Shown: positions 12,508-22,557, counted from the first letter of the stretch. The stretch: 64,000 bases of DNA from Castor canadensis (GCF_047511655.1 NC_133398.1:51155638-51219637); one strand, 5' to 3'. The notes: generated by a model not told the origin, from the letters alone. Made by a program: numbers and translations.

Positions 12508-13735
12508 TTTAAAATTGTTTTATTATTCATATGTGCATACAAGGCTTGGGTCATTTCTCCCCCCTGCCCCCACCCCCTCCCTTACCACCCACTCCACCCC
12601 CTTCCTCTCCCCCACCTCAATACCCAGCAGAAACTATTTTGCCCTTATCTCTAATTTTGTTGAAGAGAGAGTATAAGCAATAATAGGAAGGAACAAGGAT
12701 TTTTGCTGGTTGAGATAAGGATACGTGTACAGGGAATTGACTCACATTAATTTCCTGTGCATGTGTGTTACCTTCTAGGTTAATTCTTTTTGATCTAACC
12801 TTTTCTCTAGTTCCTGGTCCCCTTTTCCTATTGGCCTCAGTTGCTTTTAAGGTATCTGCTTTAGTTTCTCTGCGTTAAGGGCAACAAATGCTAGCTAATT
12901 TTTTAGGTGTCTTACCTATCCTCACCCCTCCCTTGTGTGCTCTCGCTTTTATCATGTGCTCAAAGTCCAATCCATTGTTGTGTTTGCCCTTGATCTAATG
13001 TCCACATATGAGGGAGAACATATGATTTTTGGTCTTTTGGGCCAGGCTAACCTCACTCAGAATGATGTTCTCCAATTCCATCCATTTACCAGCGAATGAT
13101 AACATTTCATTCTTCTTCATGGCTGCATAAAATTCCATTGTGTATAGATACCACATTTTCTTAATCCATTCGTCAGTGGTGGGGCATCTTGGCTATTTCC
13201 ATAACTTGGCTATTGTGAATAGTGTCACAATAAACATGGGTGTTCAGGTGCCTCTGGAGTAACCTGTATCACAGTCTTTTGGGTATATCCCCAAGAGTGG
13301 TATTGCTGGATCAAATGGTAGATCAATGTTAAGCTTTTTAAGTAGCCTCCAAATTTTTTTCCAGAGTGGTTGTACTAGTTTACATTCCCACCAGCAGTGT
13401 AAGAGGGTTCCTTTTTCCCCGCATCCTTGCCAACACCTGTTGTTTGTGGTGTTGCTAATGATGGCTATTCTAACAGGGGTGAGGTGGAATCTTAGTGTGG
13501 TTTTAATTTGCATTTCCTTTATTGCTAGAGATGGTGAGCATTTTTTCATGGGTTTTTTGGCCACTTGAATTTCTTCTTTTGAGAAAGTTCTGTTTAGTTC
13601 ACTTGCCCATTTCTTTATTGGTTCATTAGTTTTGGGAGAATTTAGTTTTTTAAGTTCCCTATATATTCTGGTTATCAGTCCTTTGTCTGATGTGTAGCTT
13701 GCAAATATTTTCTCCCACCAATACTTAATTTTAAA
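12508..13735 (-). mobile_element. Young 5'-truncated L1, antisense
   Basis: On the - strand it reads the C-terminal part of L1 ORF2 (the open stretch 13244-13564 includes [20 protein letters not shown] and [12 protein letters not shown]), then the 3' UTR with a G-rich polypurine block (about 12560-12610) and an A-rich tail at the left. Related copies are at 29428-30085 and 49199-49292. ORF2 is 5'-truncated near 13735. Short, imperfect candidate target duplications ('aatatttagtt' / 'aatacttaatt') flank it. Confidence 0.88.
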
Positions 13736-13829
13736 GCTGTTTCCACATTTTTATATTATGGTTATAACAACACCTCACTTCTTGGTATCAATTGTTCTCT
13801 TTGATTGGGCTCCTATAAACTGAATGTAG

Positions 13830-14110
13830 GTTTCTCACAATTTGGGAGGCTAGAAAATCCAATGTAAAGGTGCTAGCCATTCAGTTTCTAGTAAGGTTTC
13901 AAGGTAACAATTGATTCTTCTTTGTGGTTTGCACATAGATGCTTTCTTGCTATATCCTCACATGGTAGAGAAATCATCTCTACCATGTCTTTTCTTATCA
14001 GTTTACTAATCCCATTTATGAGGGATCCACCTCATATTTACTTACTTCCCAGAAGTCCCACCCTCCAAATACCATCACTACAAGAGAACTTAACTTCTAG
14101 CAATCAACTT
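13830..14110 (+). repeat. Second member of the unnamed old repeat
   Basis: Shares 'gaggctaga', 'ggtgctagccattcag', 'gtttgcacatagatgct' and 'cctcacatgg' with 10918-11220 but is clearly diverged. Confidence 0.5.
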
Positions 14111-14343
14111 CAAAATAAATTATTAACAGCCTCTTGTTACCATGGAACCATTACACTACAAATAAAACACAAAGAATATTTGAGACACTTGCATGAATCC
14201 CAACATCTGGCCCAAATGTACACTTTTCAAGTCAAGAGTCAGTATTTGGAGACTTCAGAGAGATATAACACAACTCTAACCCCACACATTAAATCCCATA
14301 CATTAATTTGTTAGTATATCCCCGCGTACTATTTGTTTTGGCA

Positions 14344-14504
14344 ACTTGTGTTTTCAAAAACTTAACAGAAAAGGGCAAATAAGTAAAATTTCCTTTTGTA
14401 TATTGTTAGGAACATCTGTTCTAAAAAAGAGTTTTCTAATTTTCTGTAGGACAAACTGAAATATCCTTAAGTGAATAATTCTCACCTGAGGTCACACAGG
14501 TAAC
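14344..14504 (-). repeat. Right arm of the ~160 bp inverted repeat
   Basis: Reverse complement of 11803-11960. The 2383 bp between the arms hold the antisense L1 and an old repeat. Confidence 0.92.
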
Positions 14505-15073
14505 CAAGAGGAAGGGTTGTCTTATTTTGGTGACTTATATCATAGAATGTTTAGATTTTAGAATCATCAGTTTTTCAAACTTTAGAGGTCCCTATGAATA
14601 GGACCTATTTGAGCCTTCTCAAAAAGAGGAGGCTAGGGAAGAGAGTATAGAGGTATATCTTATTTTCCTACTTTTCTACTCTTCTGTTTTCTTGTCAAGG
14701 AAAGGAGCAGAGACAAAGTTTGGGAAGAAACTGGGCTGGAATGAGTTTAGAAGTCTACGCTGACCCTTTCTCCCTTAATTGGGGCATTAGCAATCTGTGG
14801 CTGCTGACTCAGAGTGAAAAAGAGGTCTACAGTGCCCATTCCCTCTTCACTACTCCTCCTTACCACCTATGTTTGCAAGGTGATCCAAGAATGTCAAGTC
14901 CTTTAACCACGATGACCTAACCCTTTACACTACTACTCCTGAACTTGCCAAATTCCAGAGGCCTAGTAAGATGAAGTTGGTTCTTTCATCTGGTTGCACG
15001 AATCTTCATTATGCATAAATTAGATTTAATCTTTTGTGGGCGTTTTCATCTTAAAGCAGGAGGTGATGAGCTT

Positions 15074-15077
15074 GATG
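15074..15077. repeat. Provirus target-site duplication, left copy (GATG)
   Basis: GATG directly precedes the left LTR, and GATG follows the right LTR at 22558-22561. A 4 bp duplication is the gammaretroviral integrase signature. Confidence 0.9.
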
Positions 15078-15755
15078 TGTTAGGGTACGAGGCCGGCCAC
15101 CTCCTGAGAGGACAAAGGACACTCGAGACAAAGGAGGTCACAAGGTGAGGTTTATTTCTAGCTGGCTAGGGTCCGAGCATCCGCCTGACACAGCAGGTTT
15201 CAACAAGGACCCCGAGAGAAAAGTTTAAGCAGTCTTATACTCTTTAAAGCATCAATCATCGTCACATAGGAATTCCTCATGCCCCTGGGGTCACATTTTC
15301 CTGATCTTGCCCACATCCTGATCTTGCCCACGTCTTGGTGGTGGGGTAATATTATTTATTGGGAACTGGAGAAACACCAGAGGCTTACTTATCAGGTTAT
15401 AAGGAATGTGTTCTCCCATAAATTAGGGGCTAATAGTGGAATAGAAACCTAAGGTTTAGATAAGAACAGCAGGGGAGTCCTGCTTTGGAAAGTTTATTTA
15501 CAAGTGGAGACAAAGAAAGGCAGGAATGGGTGCTTATCTCTGCATGGTGCCTTTCATCTCGGTCCTGAACTTTTGCATGGCTCTAATGAGCAATTCCTCA
15601 CAGCTCTGTCCGAGGTTACAGCTTTTAATTGACAGTTTACCATGTTTTACAACCCTGTTTCAAGGCTATCTTCCTCTTCACGAGGTTACCCAAGGGTCAT
15701 GCCAGTTATAGCTGATTTCTAGGCTAGGTGGGCTGCAAGTTAAAGTACCCCAACA
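15078..15755 (-). repeat. 3' LTR of the provirus (678 bp)
   Basis: In sense it begins TGTTGGGGTAC and ends CCCTAACA. It is identical in length to the right LTR and differs at five sites: 15143, 15146, 15163, 15216 and 15723 (right-copy partners are each +6802). Two of these (15146, 15163) are CpG-to-TpG-type changes. Sense signals are a TATA-like AGTATAAGA near 15235-15243 and an AATAAA at 15151-15156. Two copies of 'ctgatcttgcccac' lie in tandem near 15300-15330. Confidence 0.95.
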
Positions 15756-15766
15756 TTCCCTCCTTT
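15756..15766 (-). promoter_or_regulatory. Polypurine tract (plus-strand primer)
   Basis: In sense AAAGGAGGGAA directly abuts the TG of the 3' LTR. This is the expected site and composition for the plus-strand priming tract. The env stop lies just upstream. Confidence 0.9.
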
Positions 15767-15772
15767 AGATGT

Positions 15773-17694
15773 TTATAATGAGGAATCATGCTCATTTGGA
15801 TGATATGCATAAACATTTTTAGGGCTAGGTAGCCCTTCATATTGCTGTCTCAGGACCATGAGTTGGACTGTACTAACTCGATCTTTTACAAAGGTCACTA
15901 GCTTATTCAGAATGCATGGGCCGAAAGTTAGGATAAGCAGCAGTATAACCAAGGGACCCACCAGGGTGGAGACAAGGGTATTAAACCAGGGGGGACCTAT
16001 TGAACCAAGCTTCAAACCAACCTTCTTGGGCTTCTCTTTCCCACTTCCTTTTGGCCAGTCCTTCCCTCACTTTAGACATAGACTCCCTAATTACTCCCGA
16101 ATGATCAGCATAGAAACAACATTCCTCCCCTAAGGCAGCACATAGTCTCCCCTGCTGAAGGAACAATAAGTCTAGCCCCCATCTGTTCTGGAGTACTACC
16201 TCAGATAGGGAGGTAAGGGACTTTTCTAGGTGACTAATGGAGGCTTCTATCCTTTCTATGTCCTTGTCTATGGCCGTGCGCAGCGAGGATATCCCACTAT
16301 GTTGAGTAGCCAGCAGGAACTGGCAGGGATGCTATGCCAGTTCCTGCTCCGGCCACTCCTAGGCTAAGTAGGGTAGCAATGGTTAATGCAGAAATAGGCT
16401 CTCTCTTTTTTCTCTCACCTGTTCCCGTATTCCAGTGTGAATATAGGCTCTCTTCAGAATGATAGATGATGCGGGACAGCACAGTCACTAGGACACAGAA
16501 TTCCCTGGAGCCGTTAAAGACATTAGTCGATAGGCAAGGGGTAATCCCAGACTGTGAGCATATCCACCATCCATTGTCTTTTGGAATTACCCATTTAATA
16601 CCATCGCCCTAGGTGGGGTCGTTATCTACAACAGTACATAGGTCCTGTTTTCCCTCTGGCACATTCCCTAAGCAGGTTCCTTGGCTGCTTACTTCTTGTA
16701 TGGTCAGACCTCTCTTACGGTTTCCCCAGGAACATTGAATGCGGTTTTCACTGGTCGAGACATTGTAGGTGGCATTTAGTCCTATTGCCTCATAGAATGG
16801 GGGCCTCACATCATAGCACAGCCAGCAGGAGGTAGTCATATTAGGGCTGGTGTGGTTTAATGTTAGGAATGCACATTTACCAGATTCCAAAGGGGGTCTG
16901 TGGACCCGGTCGTGGGGCTGGGCCTTCCCAGGGAAGAGCCAGTTCCTGGTGGTCCTGGAGTTGCAATACTAGCACTTTTGTGAGGCCGGGAAGGGACCAG
17001 GGTTGTACGAGGTTGGGGAGGCGGCCTTACATAGGGAGGTTTAAGTACCTTATTTGGGCCTATTGCTCGAGTAGGAGCTGGTTGCTGTGTGAGCCGAATG
17101 GTAAATAGGGCTCCCTGGTCTCAGGCCCTGAGCCTGACCGGGTCGTACAGGCGAACTCCCAGCTGAGACCTGATACCCAACAAGCATCAGTTTTACCTTT
17201 CTCGGTAAATTTGATGGTTACAGGGTTACAATTAATTTTTACAGTCTTGTCTAGTGGGTGGCCTTGGTTACATGGAATATTTTGGGACCCTGGGGGTCGA
17301 GACACGTTAATTAGGTCGGTTGTCACAGGGGGTGTCCACCAGATGTTACCAGTGGACACACAAGACCAGGAGGCACAAAAGTAATTTCTCGCCCCCCTCC
17401 ACATTGCTTGCTGTTACTTTTATCTTTTAGGTATCCGGGACAGACATAAAAATGGTGTTTTTGAACAAATTTATCATTCCAAGTTAGTTGAAGCAGTTTT
17501 GTGAGATCGAAGGTTAAATCAGGGAACCAGATGTTGGGAGGGGTCACCTTGGAGGTCTGGTTGAGAATCTCCCCTGTGGACATGTCTATGACCATCCAGG
17601 TGAGGTGATAGGGCTGGTGGGGATTAAAGTTCTGGGCAAGTCCCATCCCGCGTAGACACAGAAGACTTAGAGTGCACAGGAAGGATTTTACCAT
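15773..17694 (-). pseudogene. env: Retroviral env remnant (SU and TM), frameshifted
   Basis: An N-terminal start with a hydrophobic signal peptide lies at 17692-17694. SU sequence runs in at least three frames: 17694-17323, 17404-17060 and 16890-16609, the last holding a CWLC disulfide-exchange motif. TM begins near 16488, with a furin-type RKKR site at 16402-16413 and a following hydrophobic fusion peptide. A CX6CC motif is at 16116-16142, and a membrane anchor and cytoplasmic tail end at 15773. Breaks: frameshifts near 17395, 16310 and 16000, a TAG near 16607 and disruption near 16900. No intact envelope protein is possible. The signature motifs survive but on separate reading frames. Confidence 0.93.
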
Positions 17695-17943
17695 CTTGCT
17701 GTCTAATGGGCCTTGGGGTCTGCCCTGGTCCGGAGGTCACTGCAGGGGGGGGCATTGAAAGTCACGTGGAGAGTTGCTCTGTACGTCTTCTGGGCCGGAT
17801 GAGCTTCAGTTTTAATGGATTAGCCTCTTCCTGTTCTTGCTGACTGGCTTGACGCACGTGGGAGTGATGGACCCAAGGCCCGACGCCGTCAACCTTAAGA
17901 GCAGTGGGGGTAACCAGAATGACCATGTAAGGGCCCTTCCATC

Positions 17944-17959
17944 TTTTTTTTTTTTTTTT
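17944..17959 (-). repeat. A-run (sense) in pol 3' end
   Basis: About 16 consecutive T on the + strand inside integrase C-terminal coding sequence. One of four such runs in the provirus. Confidence 0.9.
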
Positions 17960-18450
17960 AAGTGTGGGCTCTGTGTCTCTTTACCTATACCCAATCCCCT
18001 GGGATGATGCCATGTTCCGGGTTTGATGCATCTTTGGTCTCATACAAGTTGCGCATTAAGGGCCTTTAAGCTGGCCAAGTAATTTGGGGCCATACTGGGG
18101 TCTTGGTCCGGTAGAGTTTAGACAACAATGGGGGGCGGAGCCCCATATAGAATTTTAAAAGGTGTCAATCCATGTACATATAGTGAATTTTGAACCCGGA
18201 AGATGGCATAGGGTAGGAGAGCCACCCAGTCTCCGCCAGTCTCGATGGCTAATTTAAATAAGGTCTCCTTTAGGGTCCGATTTGTTTATTTATTATTATT
18301 TTTTTTATCTGTCCCGAGCTCTGGGGGTTATATTTATAATGTAGGTTTTAATTAGTCCCTACTGCCTGGGCCAGCACTTGTAGGACGTTACTGATGAAAG
18401 CCGGACCGTTATCAGAGCCTAGAGTTTTGGGGATGCCATATCTGGGTATG

Positions 18451-18468
18451 TTTTTTTTTTTTTTTTTT
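18451..18468 (-). repeat. A-run (sense) in integrase core
   Basis: 18 T on the + strand, read in sense as consecutive Lys codons inside the catalytic core. Not expected in the family. Confidence 0.9.
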
Positions 18469-18984
18469 AGCAACACCTTAGCTACAACCTGAGCAGTCTC
18501 TTGTTTTGTAGGAAAAGCCTTTACCCAGACTGAGAAAGTGTCTATCAGAACAAACAAATACCTATACCCATACCTTCCCAGCTTCACCTCAGTGAAATCC
18601 ACTTCCCAGCTCCATCCTGGCGCCCTCCCCGTACCCATGTACCTGTATGTAGGAGTCCCCTTTTGCTGGGTTTCATAGCCTGGCACCCGGCACATTGGTC
18701 CACAATCTTTTGAATCTGGGCTGTTTGATGCAGGAACCAGAGGCGGGCCGACTCGAGGAGGGCGAGTAGTTTCTTCTTGCCTAAATGGTTGGCTCGATGT
18801 AGGTTGGAGAGGAGAAACAGTCCTAACTTTTCAGGAAGGATCAGTCGCCCTTCATCATCACGATACAGCCTTGCTGGTTGGACTCCTGGCATTGGTGACC
18901 TTGGATCCACTGTCTGTCTTCCTGGGTGTACTTGGGTTGTGGTGGTAAGCATGGAAGCTCGGGCACGGGTAAAGTCAGCACTAG

Positions 18985-19430
18985 GGTCGTGGAGGCCAAA
19001 GCAGCGTTTTGGGCCGTTTTGTCCGCTTGCCAGTTCCCCATAGCTTTCGGAGTCTGGGAAGACTGGTGACCAGGAATGTGTACTATTGCCGCAGCCTGAG
19101 GCTTCTGCACCGCAATCAGTAATCTCTGGATCTCCAGGAGGTTACGTAGCTCCTTTCCTTTCACTGTAATGAAACCCCTTTCCCGGTAGATGGCACCATG
19201 TACATGGATGGTGCCAAAAGCATAGCGGCTGTCGGTATAAACAGTCACTCATTTTCCCTCAGCCCGCTCGAGTGCCTCTGCCAGTGCGATGTTTGGCCTT
19301 CTGGGTTGAGGTCCCTGGGGGCAATGGGGCATTTCAAATTATGTTTTTACCTTGGTCTACCACTGTTGCCCCCACCTTACGCACCCCATCCAAGATGAAG
19401 CTACTCCCATCTGTATACCATACCAGCTCA
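18985..19430 (-). pseudogene. pol: RNase H part of pol, disrupted
   Basis: Recognised from WYTDGSS near 19410, YTDSRYA near 19240 and HIPGHQ near 19070, which carry three of the catalytic acids or the conserved loop of retroviral RNase H. A stop separates 19248 from the upstream part. The sequence runs into the integrase zinc domain. Confidence 0.88.
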
Positions 19431-19499
19431 CTGTTGGGTAGGGCTGAGTCCTGGAGATCCGGGCACACTTGGGTGATTTAGCTATAATCTCTTGACAGT

Positions 19500-20317
19500 C
19501 ATGTTGGGAGGGTGCAGGGCTTTAGAGGGTCTGGCAGCGCCAGGGCTGGAGCTCTCAGGAGGGCGGTCTTGAGCTCCTCAAAGGCCTTTTGTTGATTTGG
19601 CCCCCAGGCCCATGGGGCCTTACCTTCAGTTGTCTCATATAAGGGTTTTGCCAGTTTAGCATACCCCAATATCCACAGCTGGCAGTAGCCCGTTGTCCCC
19701 AGGAACTTATGAACTTCTTGAGCTGAGGTGGGGACGGGGAGTCTGAGAATAGTTTTTTTTTTTTAATTTTTTATAGCATTCGTTAACCATCTGGTTCCCC
19801 CTTTTAGTTTATACCCCAGGTTGGTTACTGTTTGTCTACAAATTTGGGCCTTCTTTGCACTGGCCCGATAGCCCAATTTCCTCAGCTCCTGGAGGAGGTC
19901 TCCAGTGGCTTGCCACATCCAGCTTCAGATGCAGCTGCCAGAGGCAAGTCATCTACATACTGCAAAAGTGTGACGGAACTGTGCTCTGGTGATATGAGTC
20001 CTGATCCTGATTAAGAGCCTCATTGAACAGAGTAGGGGAGTTTTTGAAACCCTGTGGGAGTCTAGTCTATGTTAACTGTCCAGGGGTTCCCGTATTTTCA
20101 TCATGCCATTTGAAGGCAAAAATGTGTTGACTGTTGGGTGTCAGGGCTATGCTAAAGAAAGCATCTTTCAAGTCCAAAGTGGTATACCAAACATGGGAAG
20201 GGGGCAAATGGCTCAGCAAGGTATAGGGGTTGGGGACTGTGGGGTGGATGTCCTTGACCCTCTTATTTACTTTCCTTAAATCTTGGACTGGCCTATAGTC
20301 TTTTCCCCCGGGTTTCG
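19500..20317 (-). pseudogene. pol: Reverse transcriptase part of pol, N-terminally deleted
   Basis: Begins abruptly within RT at the gag-pol deletion junction ([20 protein letters not shown] in the open stretch ending 20067). The finger/palm sequence with LDLKDAFF follows, and the YVDD catalytic box is intact at 19948-19959. Stops include a TAG near 20070 at a position where the family has Trp. A 12-T run on the + strand (19753-19764) breaks the frame. No protease is present. Confidence 0.92.
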
Positions 20318-21443
20318 TAAAGGCGCTCAAGGAATGTGGCCGGGCTTTCATTTTTCCCCTGTACTACCGTCTTACCTTAGCCAGATTGGTAGGGCGGCAA
20401 GGTGCCGTCCGGAGGCCTGCCATAAGAGTCTGGTGATAGACCTGGAGATGCTCCCTACCTTCTGCGTTCCCATAGTCCCAATCGGGTCTGTTCAAGGGAA
20501 AATGGTCATCAATCAGGTTTGGCAGGGTAGTTGGTCATCTGTCGTCACCGGGGACATTCTTTCTGGTTTCAGTGAGAATCTGCTCCCGTTCCTCAATGGT
20601 GAATAGAGTCTTAAGGAGCTGCTGACAGTCATCTCATGTAGGACTGTGAGTATGTAAAATGGACTTGAACAGATCTGTCAGGCCTCTAGGATCCTCAGAA
20701 AAAGGAGGATTCTGGGCTTTCGAGTTGTACAGGTCACTACCTGAAAAGGGCCAATACTGATAGATGCATCCCCCATTGGGACCAGCATTGCCCAGAGCCC
20801 GCACTGGGAGGATGGGGGGGGTGGAAGTGGAGGAGGGCTCCTCCTCTGGAATTTTTTTCTCACTGTCTATGGGGCCTGAGTCCCCTCACCGGTCCAGAGA
20901 CTGGGGCGGGGGTGCAGACGGGGAGGCTGATGAATGGGGAGGTTCAAGGGGGTCAGCTGCCTCTGGCCGGAGTGGTGCAGCAGCAGCATATAGCGGTGGG
21001 CTTGTCTCAGAATCTAAGTTTATCAAGGACGGATGGGAAGTCGGGTTTTCCTGCAGAATAGGCTTCTTAAGGGAATTAACAGGAGTGGGAGCGTTCCCCA
21101 ACACAGCCAGTATTGTGGGCTGGTCTGTAGCTGTCTCATGGGCAAATGGCCGCAGCCAAGAAGGGGGGTCCTCTATTAAGGTCTGTCACATAAGGATGTA
21201 GGGATATTGATCAGGGTGGCCACGAAGACCAGGTTTATTAATGACATTGTGGACCTTCTTAATCGTGTCCAAGGAGAAGGTACCCTGAGGAGGCCAGCCT
21301 ACATTAAAGGTTGGCCATTTCACTGAGCAAAGGGCATCAAACTTACCTTTCTTAATTTTCATGCCATAACTGTGTCCCTTAGTGCGGATTTCTGAAAAAT
21401 GACTCAGAAGAAGGGACTTAGGAGTTATCTGGGCCTGTCCCAT
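20318..21443 (-). pseudogene. gag: Retroviral gag remnant (MA, p12-like, CA N-terminus)
   Basis: Starts at ATG 21441-21443 with MGQ, so Gly2 fits N-myristoylation. Matrix sequence runs to an in-frame TGA at 21186-21188. A proline-rich region then follows in the same frame, with a PPLY late-domain motif (PPxY type) near 21000. A second TGA lies at about 20883-20885. Capsid sequence (WPFSGSDLYN region) follows, with another TGA at 20634-20636 and a frameshift near 20375. Capsid is cut off at about 20317, where it is joined to RT. The rest of CA and all of NC are absent. Confidence 0.92.
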
Positions 21444-21677
21444 GATGATCAGAAGAGATGGACAAAGGAGACAACAAAGAACAAAAGAGACAATTCCAGC
21501 AGACAAACAAATTCGCACAGGACTCTCCAACATACACAAGTACCAGCCGGTCGACCGGACTACTCTCACAGGCGCACTTCCATTCACACCAGATTTAGGA
21601 TCCTTACCCAAAGACCGCCCAAACGGCGTCCACTGAGGACGCCAGCGCGATTCCTGACTGTCGGGGATGTCTCCCAC
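21444..21677 (-). CDS. In-frame leader upstream of gag, glyco-Gag-like
   Basis: An open frame of 78 codons starts at ATG 21675-21677 and runs without a stop into the gag ATG. Its last ~25 residues are hydrophobic (ICLSAGIVSFVLCCLLCPSL). Some gammaretroviruses make a longer Gag from an upstream start with a leader that acts as a membrane anchor. Position, length and the hydrophobic end fit that plan, here with an ATG rather than a CTG start. Gag itself is broken 86 codons after its start. Function is inferred, not shown. Confidence 0.6.
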
Positions 21678-21859
21678 GACTACCGATAGTGAAGCTTCCA
21701 GGGCTGTGACCCCTTCCTTTCACTCAATGAGAATTCTCAACCACATTCAGATGGGGACTCTAAGTCCCTCCAAACGGAGGTGGCCAATCCTCCTTCCGCG
21801 GTCTTTCCCAATTAAACCTCGGTATCAGAGGCCGTTTGTTCCTCTCAGGGAGGGGGCCG

Positions 21860-21877
21860 ATCTCGGTGGGACCTCCA
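21860..21877 (-). promoter_or_regulatory. Primer-binding site, tRNA-Gln type
   Basis: In sense TGGAGGTCCCACCGAGAT, two bases after the 5' LTR end. This is complementary over 18 bases to the 3' end of mammalian tRNA-Gln(TTG) as I know it, and differs by one base from the tRNA-Gln(CTG) version. Confidence 0.9.
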
Positions 21878-21879
21878 GC

Positions 21880-22557
21880 TGTTAGGGTACGAGGCCGGCC
21901 ACCTCCTGAGAGGACAAAGGACACTCGAGACAAAGGAGGTCACACGGCGAGGTTTATTTCTAGCCGGCTAGGGTCCGAGCATCCGCCTGACACAGCAGGT
22001 TTCAACAAGGACCCCGAAAGAAAAGTTTAAGCAGTCTTATACTCTTTAAAGCATCAATCATCGTCACATAGGAATTCCTCATGCCCCTGGGGTCACATTT
22101 TCCTGATCTTGCCCACATCCTGATCTTGCCCACGTCTTGGTGGTGGGGTAATATTATTTATTGGGAACTGGAGAAACACCAGAGGCTTACTTATCAGGTT
22201 ATAAGGAATGTGTTCTCCCATAAATTAGGGGCTAATAGTGGAATAGAAACCTAAGGTTTAGATAAGAACAGCAGGGGAGTCCTGCTTTGGAAAGTTTATT
22301 TACAAGTGGAGACAAAGAAAGGCAGGAATGGGTGCTTATCTCTGCATGGTGCCTTTCATCTCGGTCCTGAACTTTTGCATGGCTCTAATGAGCAATTCCT
22401 CACAGCTCTGTCCGAGGTTACAGCTTTTAATTGACAGTTTACCATGTTTTACAACCCTGTTTCAAGGCTATCTTCCTCTTCACGAGGTTACCCAAGGGTC
22501 ATGCCAGTTATAGCTGATTTCTAGCCTAGGTGGGCTGCAAGTTAAAGTACCCCAACA
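21880..22557 (-). repeat. 5' LTR of the provirus (678 bp)
   Basis: Right-hand LTR with the promoter. Sense order is U3, TATA-like box near 22037-22045, R and an AATAAA at 21953-21958, then U5 to the PBS. It is identical to the 3' LTR except at five sites. It keeps the CpG state where the left copy has decayed at two of them. Confidence 0.95.

Larger units (their letters stand above)
10397..15077. other. HACD4 3' UTR and downstream repeat-rich spacer
   Basis: The HACD4 3' UTR must start at 10397. An ATTAAA near 10893 is one possible poly(A) signal, but I cannot choose an end point. The rest holds two members of an unnamed old repeat family (10918-11220 and 13830-14110), a young antisense L1 (12508-13735) and a large inverted repeat. 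Nothing coding is supported. The 130-residue open frame at 13922-14314 lies in repeat sequence. Confidence 0.7.
17765..18960 (-). pseudogene. pol: Integrase part of pol, disrupted
   Basis: The zinc-binding HHCC domain lies near 18790-18690 (HRANH and CAGC pairs). The catalytic core near 18610-18360 includes VDF and SDNGPAF, two of the D,D(35)E acids, and the C-terminal DNA-binding part near 17950-17775. An 18-base T-run on the + strand (18451-18468) inserts lysines into the core, and T-runs near 18296-18306 and 17944-17959 lie beside frame breaks. The end overlaps the approach to the env start, as usual for class I elements. Confidence 0.9.
15078..22557 (-). mobile_element. Class I (gammaretrovirus-type) endogenous provirus, defective, tRNA-Gln primed
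   Basis: A complete LTR-to-LTR insertion on the - strand: 5' LTR (right), tRNA-Gln PBS, gag, truncated pol, env, polypurine tract, 3' LTR (left). Class I is shown by the Gag start MGQ, a Pol with YVDD, a Env with CWLC, a CX6CC motif and an RKKR cleavage site, and a 4 bp target duplication. Its 7480 bp is somewhat short for a full-length gammaretrovirus because of a gag-pol deletion near 20317. It lies between the convergent 3' ends of HACD4 and FOCAD, antisense to HACD4 and on the FOCAD strand, about 1.65 kb downstream of the FOCAD stop. The primer type resembles the rodent GLN group, but I have not tested membership. Confidence 0.95.

Noticed and set aside
13922-14314. 130-residue open frame
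   Set aside because: Lies across an old interspersed repeat and the inverted-repeat arm. No domain, no splice context.
20764-21201. 145-residue open frame on the + strand
   Set aside because: Antisense shadow of the proline-rich gag region. Its Gly/Ser-rich content comes from the opposite strand's Pro-rich codons.
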